Shown piece by piece: positions 21,810-32,367 of a DNA stretch of 64,000 nt. Origin of the DNA: Primulina eburnea (Eukaryota > Streptophyta > Magnoliopsida > Lamiales > Gesneriaceae); contig NC_133103.1 of assembly GCF_022965805.1 (NCBI RefSeq), positions 33,233,635-33,297,634 of the forward strand. Reading direction: 5' to 3'. Every line of letters starts with the position of its first letter. The first letter of the stretch is position 1. Under the pieces are notes generated by a model. The model saw nothing but the letters and a program-made list of their open reading frames with translations, made no database searches and had not been told where the DNA came from. The position numbers and the translations under genes were made by a program.

Positions 21810-23633
21810 TGTAAAGTCCAAAATTAAGACAACGTAATCCAACTAAAAGCAAATCTAGGAAATATGAAAAATGGTTAATTAAAATATTTTAATTTTTAAT
21901 TGATTATGTGACATGTTTACATGACGTTTTAGTAGTTTTCTACTTACTTGCATTAAAACGGTACTTTTAAGGATTATTCGAGTTGCAATCGCGGAACGAG
22001 ACCGATAGCTGAAAAATAGAAAATAATTTTATTAAATAATTTTTTTATTTAAAATATGATTGATGCTTTTTCTTATTTTATTTAAAATATGATTGATAAT
22101 TTTTATTATTAAAATAAGGGGTTTTGAGGTGATTTTATATGTCAAGATGTAAATTTTATCGATGTTGTTTTTAACTAAAATACGTACGTTTTGGCAACAT
22201 GGCTAATAAGAAAATTTCTCTCATTATACATGACACACCCACACACACACACACCATATTTTGAAAGAAATTTTTTTTGAAAGTTTTAAGGTGGATTCAA
22301 GACAATGTCGTCCTCGCAATTCTTCGCAATCGTCAACAAGAATTTGTGCGTTAAATACGCAAAGACCCACATAATTCTTTCATTTAAACATCATCACACA
22401 ATAATATGTGTTAATGTATGAATTGTATGGAAAAACAAGTGACACTTTTGTTATTTTTGTTTTTGTACATAACATGAAATTTCAAGCATGATTTTTTATC
22501 CAAATTGTGTTGTTTATGTGCATAAAGGGGGCTGCAATGATTATGACTTGATCAAGCATTGTTTTACATGAGTTTAGAGTCCTAGTAACACACAAAAAAA
22601 ATGTTGCACATCAAGGAACGATCAAGATGGAAACAATTTCTGTCAAGGTGAACTTAGGGCTCAGTTTTGTGGCTTGTTGCTTGGCTTGGGTTTTGGTTGG
22701 ACTAGGGCTGGGTTAGAGTCTTGGGATGGGTACGATAAGGGGTCCTAGCCATGCTAGGGCTTGATTCAAGGGCTAGGGGAGGATTCCTAGCAAGCTAGGA
22801 CTCCCACCCGAGAAGCCATGCAGGTCGCGCTTGGTGCAGCAGCCGCGCAAAATTCCAAGGGCTCGGCCAGGGAGCTCGGGCTGAGCTATGTCAAGTGTTC
22901 AGGGTCCTAGGAGGGTGTTAGGGGTCAGGGCCAGGGGCTGGCTCGGTTGGCTAGAGTCCTAGGCGCACATGCAAGAGTCCTGGCCTTGAGTGGAGTCCTC
23001 GGCCGTGAGTGCAGCAGGGTTTGTGGCTTGCTGTTGGGGCTAGGGTCGGGCATCTCGGGTGCTTAGGGTCTAGTAGGGTTCAATGGAGGGATGGCTTGAT
23101 GATGGCTCGGGGCGGCTCGAGCTTGGCTTGTGAAAACATGAAGGTGGCTTGAGGGTAGGTTGGTTCGAGTAAGCTTAGGGTTTCCTCTTTGTTAATTAAA
23201 TTTGAAACGCGGCTCACGAGGGGCGAGTCATGGTTCACGAGGGCTAAAATAATATAAAAAGTCTATGTTTTAAATTTAGGAATTTTATATTAAAGTTTGA
23301 AATTTTTCGGGAATAAAACGCCTTAAAAATGAATAATTAAAGATTAATTAAAAGCCAAGTATTTAAGCAAAATAAAATTATGGAAATTTTAATTTAGGCT
23401 TAAATAATTATATGGGACATGTTAGAGCCATTGAAATTAAGAAAAAGTCAAATTTGAGGAATTTTACGTCTAGGAGTAAAACGGTAATTTTACACCCCAA
23501 AATTAGTAAACGTCATGGCAGTGTCCTGAATGCTGTTTTATATGCTAATATATTTATTTTAAATATTTAAGGATTTTTATATGCTAAATCATGATTTTTA
23601 AATATTTAAGGATTTTTTATATGCTAAATCATG
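21810..23633 (+). repeat. Gyp-L 3' LTR, right end uncertain
   Basis: It starts TGTAAAGTCCAAAATTAAG. The first 700 bp are AT-rich. About 22,640-23,180 is G-rich with repeated CTAGGG, TCCTAG and GGCTCG words and no gene. The LTR has no partner in the window. It appears cut near 23,633, where homology to the Gyp-H LTR begins. Confidence 0.65.
23557..23633 (+). repeat. Two-copy direct repeat at the Gyp-L / Gyp-H junction
   Basis: A unit of 37-38 bp with AAATATTTAAGGATTTTT and ATGCTAAATCATG occurs at 23,557-23,593 and 23,596-23,633. It ends where the Gyp-H LTR sequence starts. Confidence 0.85.
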
Positions 23634-24575
23634 TAAGGGATGAGTATTTTGGGAAACACTCAGCAAGTGGTGAGTAGATCGATTTCCAAAGATACATATA
23701 GAACTTAATATTTAAGGCATTTCTTTAACAATCTTTCAAATCGTATCACTTTTCACTTATCATAACATGAACAAATCAAATATGTGACCAAAGTTAACAG
23801 ATGATTCAGAGTAAATCAGATCATTTCGGAACAATTCAAATACAGACACAACACCATTACTCATCTCATCTCATTTCAACGTAAACTTTTAGCAGATTAC
23901 GTCTTCAAACCAGCAGCACTTCAATGTAGAATTGTAGCACTAGACCGCGCAACTTCCTTCTTTGCCTTGGCCGATTTCTTTTGGACGTTTTGTGGAGGGG
24001 AATGGCCGAAACTTGGGAGGTTTTTGGTGTGCATTTCCCTTCACCCATGGTGTAGTATTTATAGAGGAAATTATGCCCCTTGAACTCCCCTTGGACGCCC
24101 ACCTTGCCCTAAAAGTTACCATAAATGTGGTCAAGCTCCATCTCAAGCACCAAAGGTCATTTTCCGCACCATAAATATGTCCTAGCCCCTTAGCTCCTCT
24201 TGTAGGTCCTTCATGGATTAACTCGAAGGTCATTTTTTGCACAATTAACTTGTCCAATCCCTTAGCTCCTCTTTTAGCTCCCTCTTGGGTTAACTCAAAG
24301 GTCATTTCTTGCATACTTAGTTTGTCCAAACCTTTAGCTCCCTTTTTGGTCTTGTTAGGACAAGCTTGATTGAGCTTCTTTGAGCTGAAAGATCGAGTCC
24401 TTGAGCTGAAAGATCGAGTCCTTGAGCTGGGGTTTTACTCTACCAGTGACAACTCTTCGATGGATGCGGTTATTTGCAGCTTGGCCTCGCGTTGAGCCAA
24501 TCCCCGAGCTTTGGAGCCACTTCCTCGTGTTAAGTTAGGTGATTCGCTTCAGATCGGAAATTCCGGGTTCTCACA
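23634..24575 (-). repeat. Gyp-H 3' LTR, truncated
   Basis: It matches 52,636-53,532 and ends GGGTTCTCACA at 24,575. The roughly 290 bp present at 52,347-52,635 are missing on its left side. Confidence 0.88.
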
Positions 24576-24588
24576 TCCCTCTCACCTT
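24576..24588 (-). promoter_or_regulatory. Polypurine tract of Gyp-H
   Basis: The minus strand reads GGTGAGAGGGA directly before the LTR start TGTGAGAACCC. Confidence 0.75.
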
Positions 24589-24616
24589 ATTGAAAGTTTC
24601 ATCCTTGAAACATGGA

Positions 24617-25069
24617 TCAACTCGAGCTTTTGAATAGATGAGGATATTGTGAGCGCATTTTATTTTCGAGTTCCCAATTGGCCTCCCTTTCAGTATGATT
24701 TGACCACTGTACCTTGACAGATGGCATTGTCCGGTGTCTCAACACTTGATCTTTTGTGTCCACTATTCGAATATGGACTTCTTCATATTTGAGTTCTTCA
24801 TTGAGATGTCCTTCAATCATCAGTGGTGCAACTTTGAGTACATGACTCAGGTCTGGGACATATTTTCTCAGTTGTGAGATGTGGAAAACATTGTGAATTC
24901 TGGACATATCAGGCGGCAAAGGCAGATGGTAGGCTAAGGTTCCCACTTTCTCCAGTATCTCGAACGGTCCCAAATACCTTGGATTTAACTTTCCGTATTT
25001 ACTGAACCGAACCACTCCCTTCATAGGAGAGACCTTGACATAAGCCTTTTCACTGATCTCTAATTCCAA
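24617..25069 (-). CDS. Gyp-H integrase C-terminus with chromodomain-like tail
   Basis: This 150-residue frame is the end of pol, not a separate gene. It has the Ty3 integrase C-terminal motif ([20 protein letters not shown] near residue 27, then [15 protein letters not shown]). The chromodomain-like end has [18 protein letters not shown] near residue 122 and MRSQYPHLF. In chromoviruses this tail steers integration to marked chromatin (family knowledge). It stays open to a natural stop. The upstream link to integrase is broken near 25,070-25,135 and the first residue need not be a true start. Confidence 0.85.
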   Translation of the reverse strand: MELEISEKAYVKVSPMKGVVRFSKYGKLNPRYLGPFEILEKVGTLAYHLPLPPDMSRIHNVFHISQLRKYVPDLSHVLKVAPLMIEGHLNEELKYEEVHIRIVDTKDQVLRHRTMPSVKVQWSNHTEREANWELENKMRSQYPHLFKSSS

Positions 25070-25134
25070 CGGTCTTCTATTCAGATCTGCCCAACTCTTT
25101 TGTCTATCTTGAGCTGCCTTGGGTCTTTCTGTGA

Positions 25135-26100
25135 TTATGGCAACTTTATCGATGGTCGCTTGAACAAGCTCAGGCCTAGTAATATTTTTTTCTCCGACTT
25201 CATCCCATTATAGAGGCGATCTACACTTTCGGCCATACAATGCCTCATACGGAGCCATTGCAATGAGCTATTGTTATATGCGAATTCTATCAGAGGTAAT
25301 AGTTCACTCCAATTCCCAAGAAAATTCAGAGCACATGCCCTCAGCATGTCCTCAAGGGTTTGAATTGTTCTCTCGGTTTGGCCATCAGTTTGTGGATGAT
25401 AGGCTGTGCTAAGAGTTATTTTGGTTCCCATGGCTTTTTGAAAACTCTTCCAAAATTGAGATACAAACCTTGGATCTCTATCAGATAATATACTTGTTGG
25501 AACCCTGTATAGTCTCACTATGTTGTCCATATACAAGGTAGCAAGTTTATCCAGGTTGTAATTCATTCGTACCGGCAAGAAATGTGCAGACTTGGTCAAT
25601 CTGTCAACGATTACCCAGATCCCATCGTGACCTTGCCTTGATTTTTGTAGTCCTACTACAAAGTCCATGGAAATGTTATCCCACTTCCATTTTGGTATTT
25701 CCAACGGTTGTAGAAGTCCTCCAGGCCGTTGATGTTCTGCCTTAACTTGTTGACAGGTTACGCACCTGGAAACAAAGACAGCCACATCTCTCTTCATCCC
25801 ATTCCACCAGTAATTATTCTTCAATTCCCGATACATTTTGGTGCTTCCCGGATGGACTGAAAACTTTGATTTATGTGCTTCAGTCATTACTTCTTCATGA
25901 ATCCCATCGATGTCTGGCACATACAACCGTCCTTTCATCCACAGAATACCATTTTCATCAATATGAAATTCTGGGATCTTTCCTTCTTGAATTTGTTCTT
26001 TAATCTTGACGATAGAGGGATCTTGACCTTGCTACAATTTGATGGTTTCTTGAAGGCCTGGTTGCACTGATAGTGAAGATAAGCTCACTTTCCCAAGGTT
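25135..26100 (-). pseudogene. Gyp-H integrase
   Basis: Integrase inserts the DNA copy. The frame at 25,135-25,938 has the HHCC zinc finger (HPGSTKMYRELKNNYWWNGM, CVTCQQVKAEH). It keeps all three catalytic acids (Asp in SMDFVVGLQ, Asp in SDRDPRF, Glu in TDGQTERT). A frameshift after FAYNNS (near 25,265) spoils the end. Upstream at about 25,940-26,100 is the RNase H-integrase spacer, with an in-frame stop near 26,034. Core motifs are intact, so decay is modest. Confidence 0.85.
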
Positions 26101-26787
26101 CCTCGGCTCAATGCATCTGCCACCTTATTTCCCTTACCCAGATGGTAATTGATTGACAAATCATAATCCTTTAGCAGTTCCATCCACCTCCTTTGCCTCA
26201 TGTTTAATTCCTTTTGGGTGAAAATGTACTTGAGGCTCTGGTGATCAGTAAACACTTCGCATTTTATTCCATAAAGGTAGTGCCTCCAGATTTTGAGCGC
26301 AAATACTACTATGGCTAACTCAAGGTCATGAGTGGGGTAATTCTACTCATACGGTTTTAATTGCTGTGAGGCATAAGCAATTGCCTGACCTTCTTGCATA
26401 AGCACACACCTTAATCCTCCCTTTGAAGCGTCACTGTATATAGTGAAATTCTTACCATCCTCGGGAAGAATTAGTACTGGTGTAGATGCGAGCTTGGTTT
26501 TAAGGGTTTCAAAACTTCTCTCACATGCTTCATTCCAAATGAATTTTGAATTCTTCTGAGTGAGTCTGGTAAGAGGAATGTCTATCGAACAAAATCCTTC
26601 CACAAATTTTCTATAGTAGCCAGCTAAACCAAGAAAACTTCTTACATCGGTTACTATTTTCGGTTGTGGCCAGCCCTTGATTGCCTCTACTTTCTTAGGG
26701 TCCACTGATACCCCTAATTCCGAGAATATATGGCCTAAGAACGCCACACTTTTTAGCCAAAATTCACACTTCTTGAATTTGGTATAG
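26101..26787 (-). pseudogene. Gyp-H RT C-terminus and RNase H
   Basis: The frame at 26,343-26,747 begins with the RT end ([35 protein letters not shown]) and passes into RNase H ([20 protein letters not shown]). A TAG at about 26,343 stops it, but RNase H text continues ([40 protein letters not shown]) to about 26,130. At 26,788-26,792 lies the duplicated AGTTC; RT resumes at 38,504. Confidence 0.85.
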
Positions 26788-26792
26788 AGTTC

Positions 26793-27757
26793 TGATAGGA
26801 TCGGTTATTGACTAAGGAGTGTTTAGAAGGGGGGGTTGAATAAACACTTCTATGAATTTAAAAGTTCTTTGAAAAAGATAGTTCAGTTTTATTACAAACT
26901 GAACTAAATATCCCGTCGGTCAATAACAATCAGTTAAACTGAATAAGCAGTTGCGGAAAATAAACTGATTGAAAGATAGAATATCTAACTGAAAATGAAA
27001 GGCTGCAGTAAAGACAACACAATATGTTTCTGGATGTTCGGAGATTTGAATTACTCCTACGTCACCCCTTCTATCTCAAGGATAGAATATTCACTAAAAG
27101 ACTTTGATCGAGTACAACACTTGTACAGACCCACTTCAGTTAGGACTTATCTATTGCCTAAACTGAAACTCTTAGTATAATACAATGATCTCTGTAAGTA
27201 ACTGAACTTTAGCACTTGTTGAATTATCAATATTACAGAGTGCTAGTTTGCTCAACTTGTAGCCTTGATTGCTACGAATAAGTCTAGTAAGAGTGAACTG
27301 AGATTTTGACAGAGTAATTTGAAATTGATAGATCATTGTTGTTCTTCAACTGCTCTTTTGTCATATTTATAGACTTGTCTTTCAACGGTAACTTTGAATT
27401 TATGTATCCGTTGATTGCTTCTTCAATATTCCTTTGGGCAATGTTCTCTTCATTGATTGTGATACGGCGTCTTAAATGCAATAGCCGAAACACATTGTTC
27501 TATGTTGTAGTGATCGAGGTGCGACTTTCCATATTCAGTTGCTGATATGATCTTTCCCGAGGTATCTTCAGTTTAGAGATTTTAATATTTTCGGCTGAAT
27601 GTTTTAACTGATCAGTTCTCAACTGATCAGTTTGTGTTAACTGATTTCTGTTGATAATTCCAGCTGCCGAATCAGCTGCCGAATTTGCTTTCGCGTATTA
27701 GATGATTTAATCGATTGATTTATGTTTTTGTCAAACTCCAGAATTTAGTTTCTAACA
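26793..27757 (-). repeat. SIRE-R 3' LTR
   Basis: Runs from TGATAGGATCGG to TTTCTAACA on the + strand. TATAAATA on the minus strand at 27,364-27,371 is the likely core promoter. Rich in TCAGTT/AACTGA. Confidence 0.95.
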
Positions 27758-27770
27758 ATTTCCCCCTTTA
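27758..27770 (-). promoter_or_regulatory. Polypurine tract of SIRE-R
   Basis: The minus strand reads AAAGGGGGAAAT directly before TGTTAGAAAC. Confidence 0.85.
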
Positions 27771-27975
27771 TGGTGTTTGACAAAACCAAGAGATTTAACT
27801 CAGCTCTTTGTTGATAATAGATTACGCAACTGAATCATAGAATAGCTGGGTTCCTTGTAGATAATATAAAGTCTGAGAAAATGATATCAGTTGATAATAA
27901 TAATCTGATTAATTCTTCAACTAATTCTTCAGCACAACTGAATCTAAAATAACTGGACAAATGATATCAGTTGCT

Positions 27976-30630
27976 TCAGCTGCTTTCCCTCTTTTTGTCA
28001 AATACCTCCATTCTGTCTGAGAGCTTTCTAACATCGATGGATAGAAGTTTTACATCTGAGGAGATACTTGTGGCCATAGTGGTGAAAGAAGTCTGCAGTA
28101 ATTCTATCTTCTTTGAAACAGAGGTTTTCAGTCGCCCTATTCTTTGACTGTTTACATCCTGATTTGTAGAGAAAGAGTTGATGAGTCCCTTCTTCATATC
28201 TATTACAGTTTGGATAAGAGAGTCCATATTGGCTTGAAGTTTATTCATTTTCTCTAAGTTGGATGCATGTGAATGGTCCAGCTTTAGAGTGTGAGATAGT
28301 TGTGTGTTCTGAATTTTGGAGATGGTAGAGATCATTTGCTCCATATTATTCTGTAGGTGCTGAACTTCTTCCAAGATAAGTGCAACATCTGAAGAAGATG
28401 AAGGAGGAGACTGATAAGATGTTCCTGGTTCTTTAGAGATGTGCTCAAAAATGACCAAAGTTTGATTAGTTGAGACTGATTCAATAACATTTTGAACTGA
28501 AATATCAGTTTCAGTTATTTCTCCTTGAACTGGAATATCATCAGCAGTGATTTCATCTAAATCCTGAGGTGATGAAGAAGGGTTCTGTTCAGCAGATGAT
28601 AAAAGCACTGAAGTTGGTGCCTCTTCAGGATGATTGATTAAAGTGTCTGGCTCATTAGTGGGGTGAACCGGATCAGTAGATAGATCAGGTTGTACAGATT
28701 CAATAGTGACCTCTGGATTGATTTGATCAGCAGAGTGATCAACTGTGGAAAATTCCTGAACAACTGACTGAATAACTTCATCAATGTTTCCCAATTTCAG
28801 CTCAGCCTCAGAATACATCTTAGGAATATTAGTTGTAGGTGCTGTGTTGGATGAAGATGGAGCAATTGATGAAATACCTTTTGGTTGAGATGAAGAGTCA
28901 GCAAGATCCGTGACTGGGTTTCCAACTGAATGATCAGCTGGAGCTTCTTCAGCAATTTTTTGAGACATCTCTGGGATGATCAGCTCTTGACCCATTTCCC
29001 AGTCTTTAATTTCTGCTTGTAGTGTTATCAGATCTGTTTCCAATTGAGCATAGATTGCTTTGTCGTTGAATGCAGTTGGACTAATGGGATTAAAGTTTTG
29101 CCTGAGTTCAGCAACTATTTGCTGCAACTTTTGTTCCCGATGTAAGTTAAAGAAATATTTCTTCCTTTGCAAAGCTTGCTGAATAGAGGAGGCCTTAACT
29201 ATTTTGAGCACTAATCGTTCTAGATCAATAAATCTTTTCAACTTTGATTTATTGCGCAGTTTCTTAGCAAAATCATTAACTCTGAAATTGACCCATTTCT
29301 CAAAAACTTGGTGCTTCTCTGCTGCAAATGTATTGACTTCTTGCCAGATAAGGTCAATATGAGTCTGAATTGCATTTGAGGGCCTGGGTTCTTCTTGAAG
29401 TTTACTCTTGCCCTTAGAGTCACTTAAAATGTGTGGAATAGTTAATCCTGATGTAGTTGCGTCAATATTTTCTCTAAGTATTATTCCGGTGGTTCTGACA
29501 AATGGTAAAGAAGAGTAAGGTGATATACTAATCAGTGGTGCTTTGACCCCTGGAAGTTTTGATGATTTGCTGGATGCAGTGATGTTTAGCAGTAATGAGG
29601 ATAACGGTAACTGATCCTCAGTTAAGGATGCAACTGAAACTTCCTTTGAGAAAACATCCTGGATTGGCTGTTGAGTTCCTGTATCCATTACCTGATCAGT
29701 GGATGTGGGTTTAACATGATCAATTGATTTGGTCTTCACTGTCCTTGGTTTCTTGACAATTTGAAGAGGTAGAGTCTTCTGACTATCAGAATCACTGAGA
29801 GTCAGTTTGCGTTTTGACTCTTTCTTCTTTGTCAAGTTCTTGGCAACTTTGACTGATTTGGGAGCAGCCTGCTCCATCCCAATTTCCTTTTTGATCTTGA
29901 TGAATTTCTCAGGGGAAAGATCTAATTTGGTTTTGGATGGTAGAATGTTTTTAGCATTGAATACCTTGAATCTTGTTAATCTGTCAGAATCATCAGCAAT
30001 TAACCCTTGGTTTTTCAGCAGATAACTGAGCTGGACAGCAAAACCTTTGGATTGCTTAGCAGAAGAGAACATGTTCTTCAAAATAGTGAATAGAAGATGC
30101 TTCCAGTTGATTCGTCGTCCAGTCATGATTACGGTGATGAGTTGAAACTTTTCCAGAGTCAGAGCAGCAAACGACCCAGCCTTCGCCAAAAGCCCTTTGG
30201 CTACAATGTCTGCCAGCAGTTGCACTTCGTGCTTTAACTCCTTCTTTGGATCGAAAACTTTGATTTTCCTTCCATCTGCAGAGAGTAAAGTTTGCATCTC
30301 TTCGATTTCCGATGCCTGGATCTCAGAAATTTGTGCTAGCCCATTAGAAGGCAGTGAAAACAAATTTCCAAAATAATCTTCAGAGATGATCATTAGTTTG
30401 TTATTGATGGTAGCAGCAATGTTTTCATCAGGATTGATGAATCCTATTGAATAGAAGTCGTGAAGCTCTTTGGGATAAATTTCCTGAGCGTAGAGACCCA
30501 GAAAGGTTTTTAAGCCTGCTGATTCCAGTTGCTGAAATACTTTCTTTACATCAGCGTCTGTAATGGTCATAATTGAGTTGAAGTTGATAGCCATGGCGTT
30601 CAAAAGATGTGCTGGAATCTGGTTTGCCAT
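27976..30630 (-). CDS. SIRE-R ORF3, 884 residues, function unknown
   Basis: This is an intact frame in the env-like position between pol and the 3' LTR. Residues about 30-210 (SAGLKTFLGLYAQEIYPKEL, then INWKHLLFTILKNMF) resemble the plant domain annotated as putative plant transposon protein. A Lys/Ser-rich, nuclear-signal-like stretch follows (KKKESKRKL near 270). A conserved helical block lies at about 425-560 and an acidic Ser/Pro-rich linker at about 560-740. A coiled coil at about 740-884 ends RMEVFDKKRESS. No signal peptide or transmembrane segment is visible, so a real envelope is unlikely. The ATG at 30,630 follows an AT-rich 5' region. SIRE-L keeps the homologous C-terminal half, which shows the ORF belongs to the family. 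Confidence 0.85.
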   Translation of the reverse strand: MANQIPAHLLNAMAINFNSIMTITDADVKKVFQQLESAGLKTFLGLYAQEIYPKELHDFYSIGFINPDENIAATINNKLMIISEDYFGNLFSLPSNGLAQISEIQASEIEEMQTLLSADGRKIKVFDPKKELKHEVQLLADIVAKGLLAKAGSFAALTLEKFQLITVIMTGRRINWKHLLFTILKNMFSSAKQSKGFAVQLSYLLKNQGLIADDSDRLTRFKVFNAKNILPSKTKLDLSPEKFIKIKKEIGMEQAAPKSVKVAKNLTKKKESKRKLTLSDSDSQKTLPLQIVKKPRTVKTKSIDHVKPTSTDQVMDTGTQQPIQDVFSKEVSVASLTEDQLPLSSLLLNITASSKSSKLPGVKAPLISISPYSSLPFVRTTGIILRENIDATTSGLTIPHILSDSKGKSKLQEEPRPSNAIQTHIDLIWQEVNTFAAEKHQVFEKWVNFRVNDFAKKLRNKSKLKRFIDLERLVLKIVKASSIQQALQRKKYFFNLHREQKLQQIVAELRQNFNPISPTAFNDKAIYAQLETDLITLQAEIKDWEMGQELIIPEMSQKIAEEAPADHSVGNPVTDLADSSSQPKGISSIAPSSSNTAPTTNIPKMYSEAELKLGNIDEVIQSVVQEFSTVDHSADQINPEVTIESVQPDLSTDPVHPTNEPDTLINHPEEAPTSVLLSSAEQNPSSSPQDLDEITADDIPVQGEITETDISVQNVIESVSTNQTLVIFEHISKEPGTSYQSPPSSSSDVALILEEVQHLQNNMEQMISTISKIQNTQLSHTLKLDHSHASNLEKMNKLQANMDSLIQTVIDMKKGLINSFSTNQDVNSQRIGRLKTSVSKKIELLQTSFTTMATSISSDVKLLSIDVRKLSDRMEVFDKKRESS

Positions 30631-31164
30631 TTGAAAGTGTTAGAAATTCTGATATTTCTCAAGATAAAAATTAGGAGAAGTGAGAGTTTTTTAGAAAGAT
30701 AAAATTCTCGTAAAGGAAAACTGAGATGAAGCGGGAAATAGTACTAATGTTTATGACTGTTTGAATTCTCGGACACGTGTCAGTCCAGTAAAATGTTGAG
30801 TAAAAATATGTGTACGTGTACTGTAATTTTGTGTGTAAAATAATGAGCGGTTAAAAATGTGTACACGTTATAAACTGAAATTCATCATGAATTAGCAGAC
30901 AGTCATGTCATTTGATGTGGAATATAATAGGTTTAATTATTTAACTTTGATGAGAAGATTAGTTGAATAATCAACTGAACGACCAGTTAGGGAAAACTGA
31001 TTCATTTCAGTTGAGAATTCACTAACAACTGTCTTCTCAGTTAACTTCTTAAACCTTCATTCCCCCTAAATAGATGCTTTAAATAAAATAATCTTGATTA
31101 AGGAAATCCCAAGGCTTTTAATCGTCTTTTAAAGGAGTGTCCTTTCATCTTCTTTGACCTGGCC
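30631..31164. other. Divergent intergenic region between ORF3 and antisense ORF-A
   Basis: No gene is seen. It separates ORF3 (-) from ORF-A (+). AT-rich, with many TCAGTT/AACTGA words. Confidence 0.6.
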
Positions 31165-31172
31165 TATAAATA
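31165..31172 (+). promoter_or_regulatory. TATA box for antisense ORF-A
   Basis: TATAAATA lies 53 bp before the ATG at 31,218. The spacing fits a short 5' leader of about 20 bases. Confidence 0.6.
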
Positions 31173-31217
31173 AGAGTAGAGAAGTTAGTCACAAGCATCA
31201 GCAGAAAATACTCAAAG

Positions 31218-31616
31218 ATGGCAGGAGCAAGTAGTTCAAACGTTGATCCTTTTTCGCTGGAAGCACAGAAAGCTGCTATGGAAGACAAAGTTTTCTATGC
31301 TAGTCTTCCCTACTGGGAAGAATTACTGGAGCTCGAGCTCCTATATAACTCAGGAAGGGTTACTTCGTTCAGGCGGATGGCCCAACTGAGAGAAGTGCGA
31401 GAGCACTTAAAGATTTCTGCAGAGGTGGATGCCTTCAAGGAAGGCCATCTCTATGAGCTGATGCTGCGCAAGGAGTTGGAGACTCTTAACAGCATTGCTT
31501 CTTCACATAGTTTCTGCAAAACTTCGTCCTCAGCACTAGCTGTTTGGATGAATATGTGGATAGCTAGTGTGAAGGAAACTTATGATAATGTAATCCTTTC
31601 AAATATTTATGGGTGA
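31218..31616 (+). CDS. Antisense ORF-A of SIRE-R, function unknown
   Basis: I do not recognise this 132-residue protein. It is encoded opposite to gag, pol and ORF3. It is helical and rich in Glu, Leu and Trp, with FYASLPYWEELLELELLYNS near residue 26, LREVREHLKISAEVDAFKEG near 57, a YELMLRKELETLN segment and a Trp pair near the C-terminus (AVWMNMWIASV). No signal peptide or membrane segment is seen. It is clearly paralogous to ORF-B 330 bp downstream. A TATA box lies 53 bp upstream, and AATAAA overlaps the stop (31,616-31,621). It may be a captured host gene or an element-specific antisense protein; the duplication argues for past function. Confidence 0.7.
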   Translation: MAGASSSNVDPFSLEAQKAAMEDKVFYASLPYWEELLELELLYNSGRVTSFRRMAQLREVREHLKISAEVDAFKEGHLYELMLRKELETLNSIASSHSFCKTSSSALAVWMNMWIASVKETYDNVILSNIYG

Positions 31617-31885
31617 ATAAAATATTTATTGCATCGTTTTGTTTTATTTCTTCACACATTTATTTGTTATATGATCTAATGAAATGCTAACAGTCATCAG
31701 TTTTGATAAGTAAACAAATGAACTGAAAAAAAAAACTTATTTTCATAAATTGATAATGAAACAACTAATAAAATTCAAACTGTTATCAGTTGACAATGAT
31801 CAACTGATATCTTAAATGTCCTCGGTAAATGTGAGAGACGCTTTAATTGACTTGTGATTCTTCAACTTCTTCAACACCTTTTTCT
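31617..31885 (+). other. Spacer between antisense ORF-A and ORF-B
   Basis: No gene. It starts with AATAAAATATTTATT, a possible polyadenylation region for ORF-A, and includes an A-run near 31,730 and several TCAGTT words. Confidence 0.5.
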
Positions 31886-31893
31886 TATAAATG
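31886..31893 (+). promoter_or_regulatory. TATA box for antisense ORF-B
   Basis: TATAAATG lies 59 bp before the ATG at 31,945. The preceding CTTCTTCAACACCT recalls the region before the ORF-A TATA box, suggesting the promoter was duplicated with the gene. Confidence 0.5.
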
Positions 31894-31944
31894 AGATGAT
31901 AGTGATAAAAATGTGATTCCACATCAGTTCAAAAGTATTTCAAC

Positions 31945-32367
31945 ATGTCTGATTCTGATGCATGCAGTAGCACTCACGTTCATGTGACTGATCAGTCAGC
32001 CCCTCGCTTAACTGAGATCAAAAGAAAAATGGAAAGATATGTTTTTCAAAAGGTATTGACAACCTGGGAAAAGATTTATGAACTGAAGATGGTGAGTGAT
32101 AGTGGTGTCATTCCTACTCGTGCTCAGGAGGCAAGAGCACTGAAATACCTTGCTCGTTTTGAGGTTAGGCATGTTAATGATTTGGTTGAAGACAAATGTC
32201 TTTTAGAAGCAATGCTATGGAAGGAGTGACATGTTGTTGATAAGATCTCGAAGTCAAGGGCATTTGCTGGAGTTCGAATTTATGAGTTAAATGATTGGGT
32301 TAGGACATGGCTAGATACAGTTGGATCTATGATTTCTTCTGTACATTGGGAACGTTGGTATTCTTAG
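31945..32367 (+). pseudogene. Antisense ORF-B of SIRE-R, one nonsense codon
   Basis: The open part (31,945-32,229, 94 residues) starts MSDSDACSSTHVHV and reads through VLTTWEKIYELKMVSDSG to LLEAMLWKE, then TGA. The same frame continues to a TAG at 32,365-32,367 with text matching the ORF-A C-terminus (ELNDWVRTWLDTVGSM against ALAVWMNMWIASV). Full length would be 140 residues, close to 132 for ORF-A. Shared pattern in both: W-E near the start, S-G plus R, L-R/K steps, and L-x-x-M-L-x-K-E. The TGA may come from CGA. Function unknown. Confidence 0.65.

Larger units (their letters stand above)
19801..23633 (+). mobile_element. Gyp-L: 3' part of a decayed Ty3 chromovirus
   Basis: End of RT, RNase H, integrase and a chromodomain-type tail are followed by a polypurine tract and an LTR starting TGTAAAGTCC. 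The 5' part is lost or lies beyond SIRE-L. Closest in this window is Gyp-N, whose pol aligns along its length. Confidence 0.85.

Noticed and set aside
22640..23180. G-rich block as a host gene exon or CpG island
   Set aside because: It lies inside the Gyp-L LTR, has repeated CTAGGG/TCCTAG words and no sustained frame.
27976..30630. Calling SIRE-R ORF3 a viral envelope gene
   Set aside because: The position fits, but no signal peptide, membrane anchor or fusion segment is visible.
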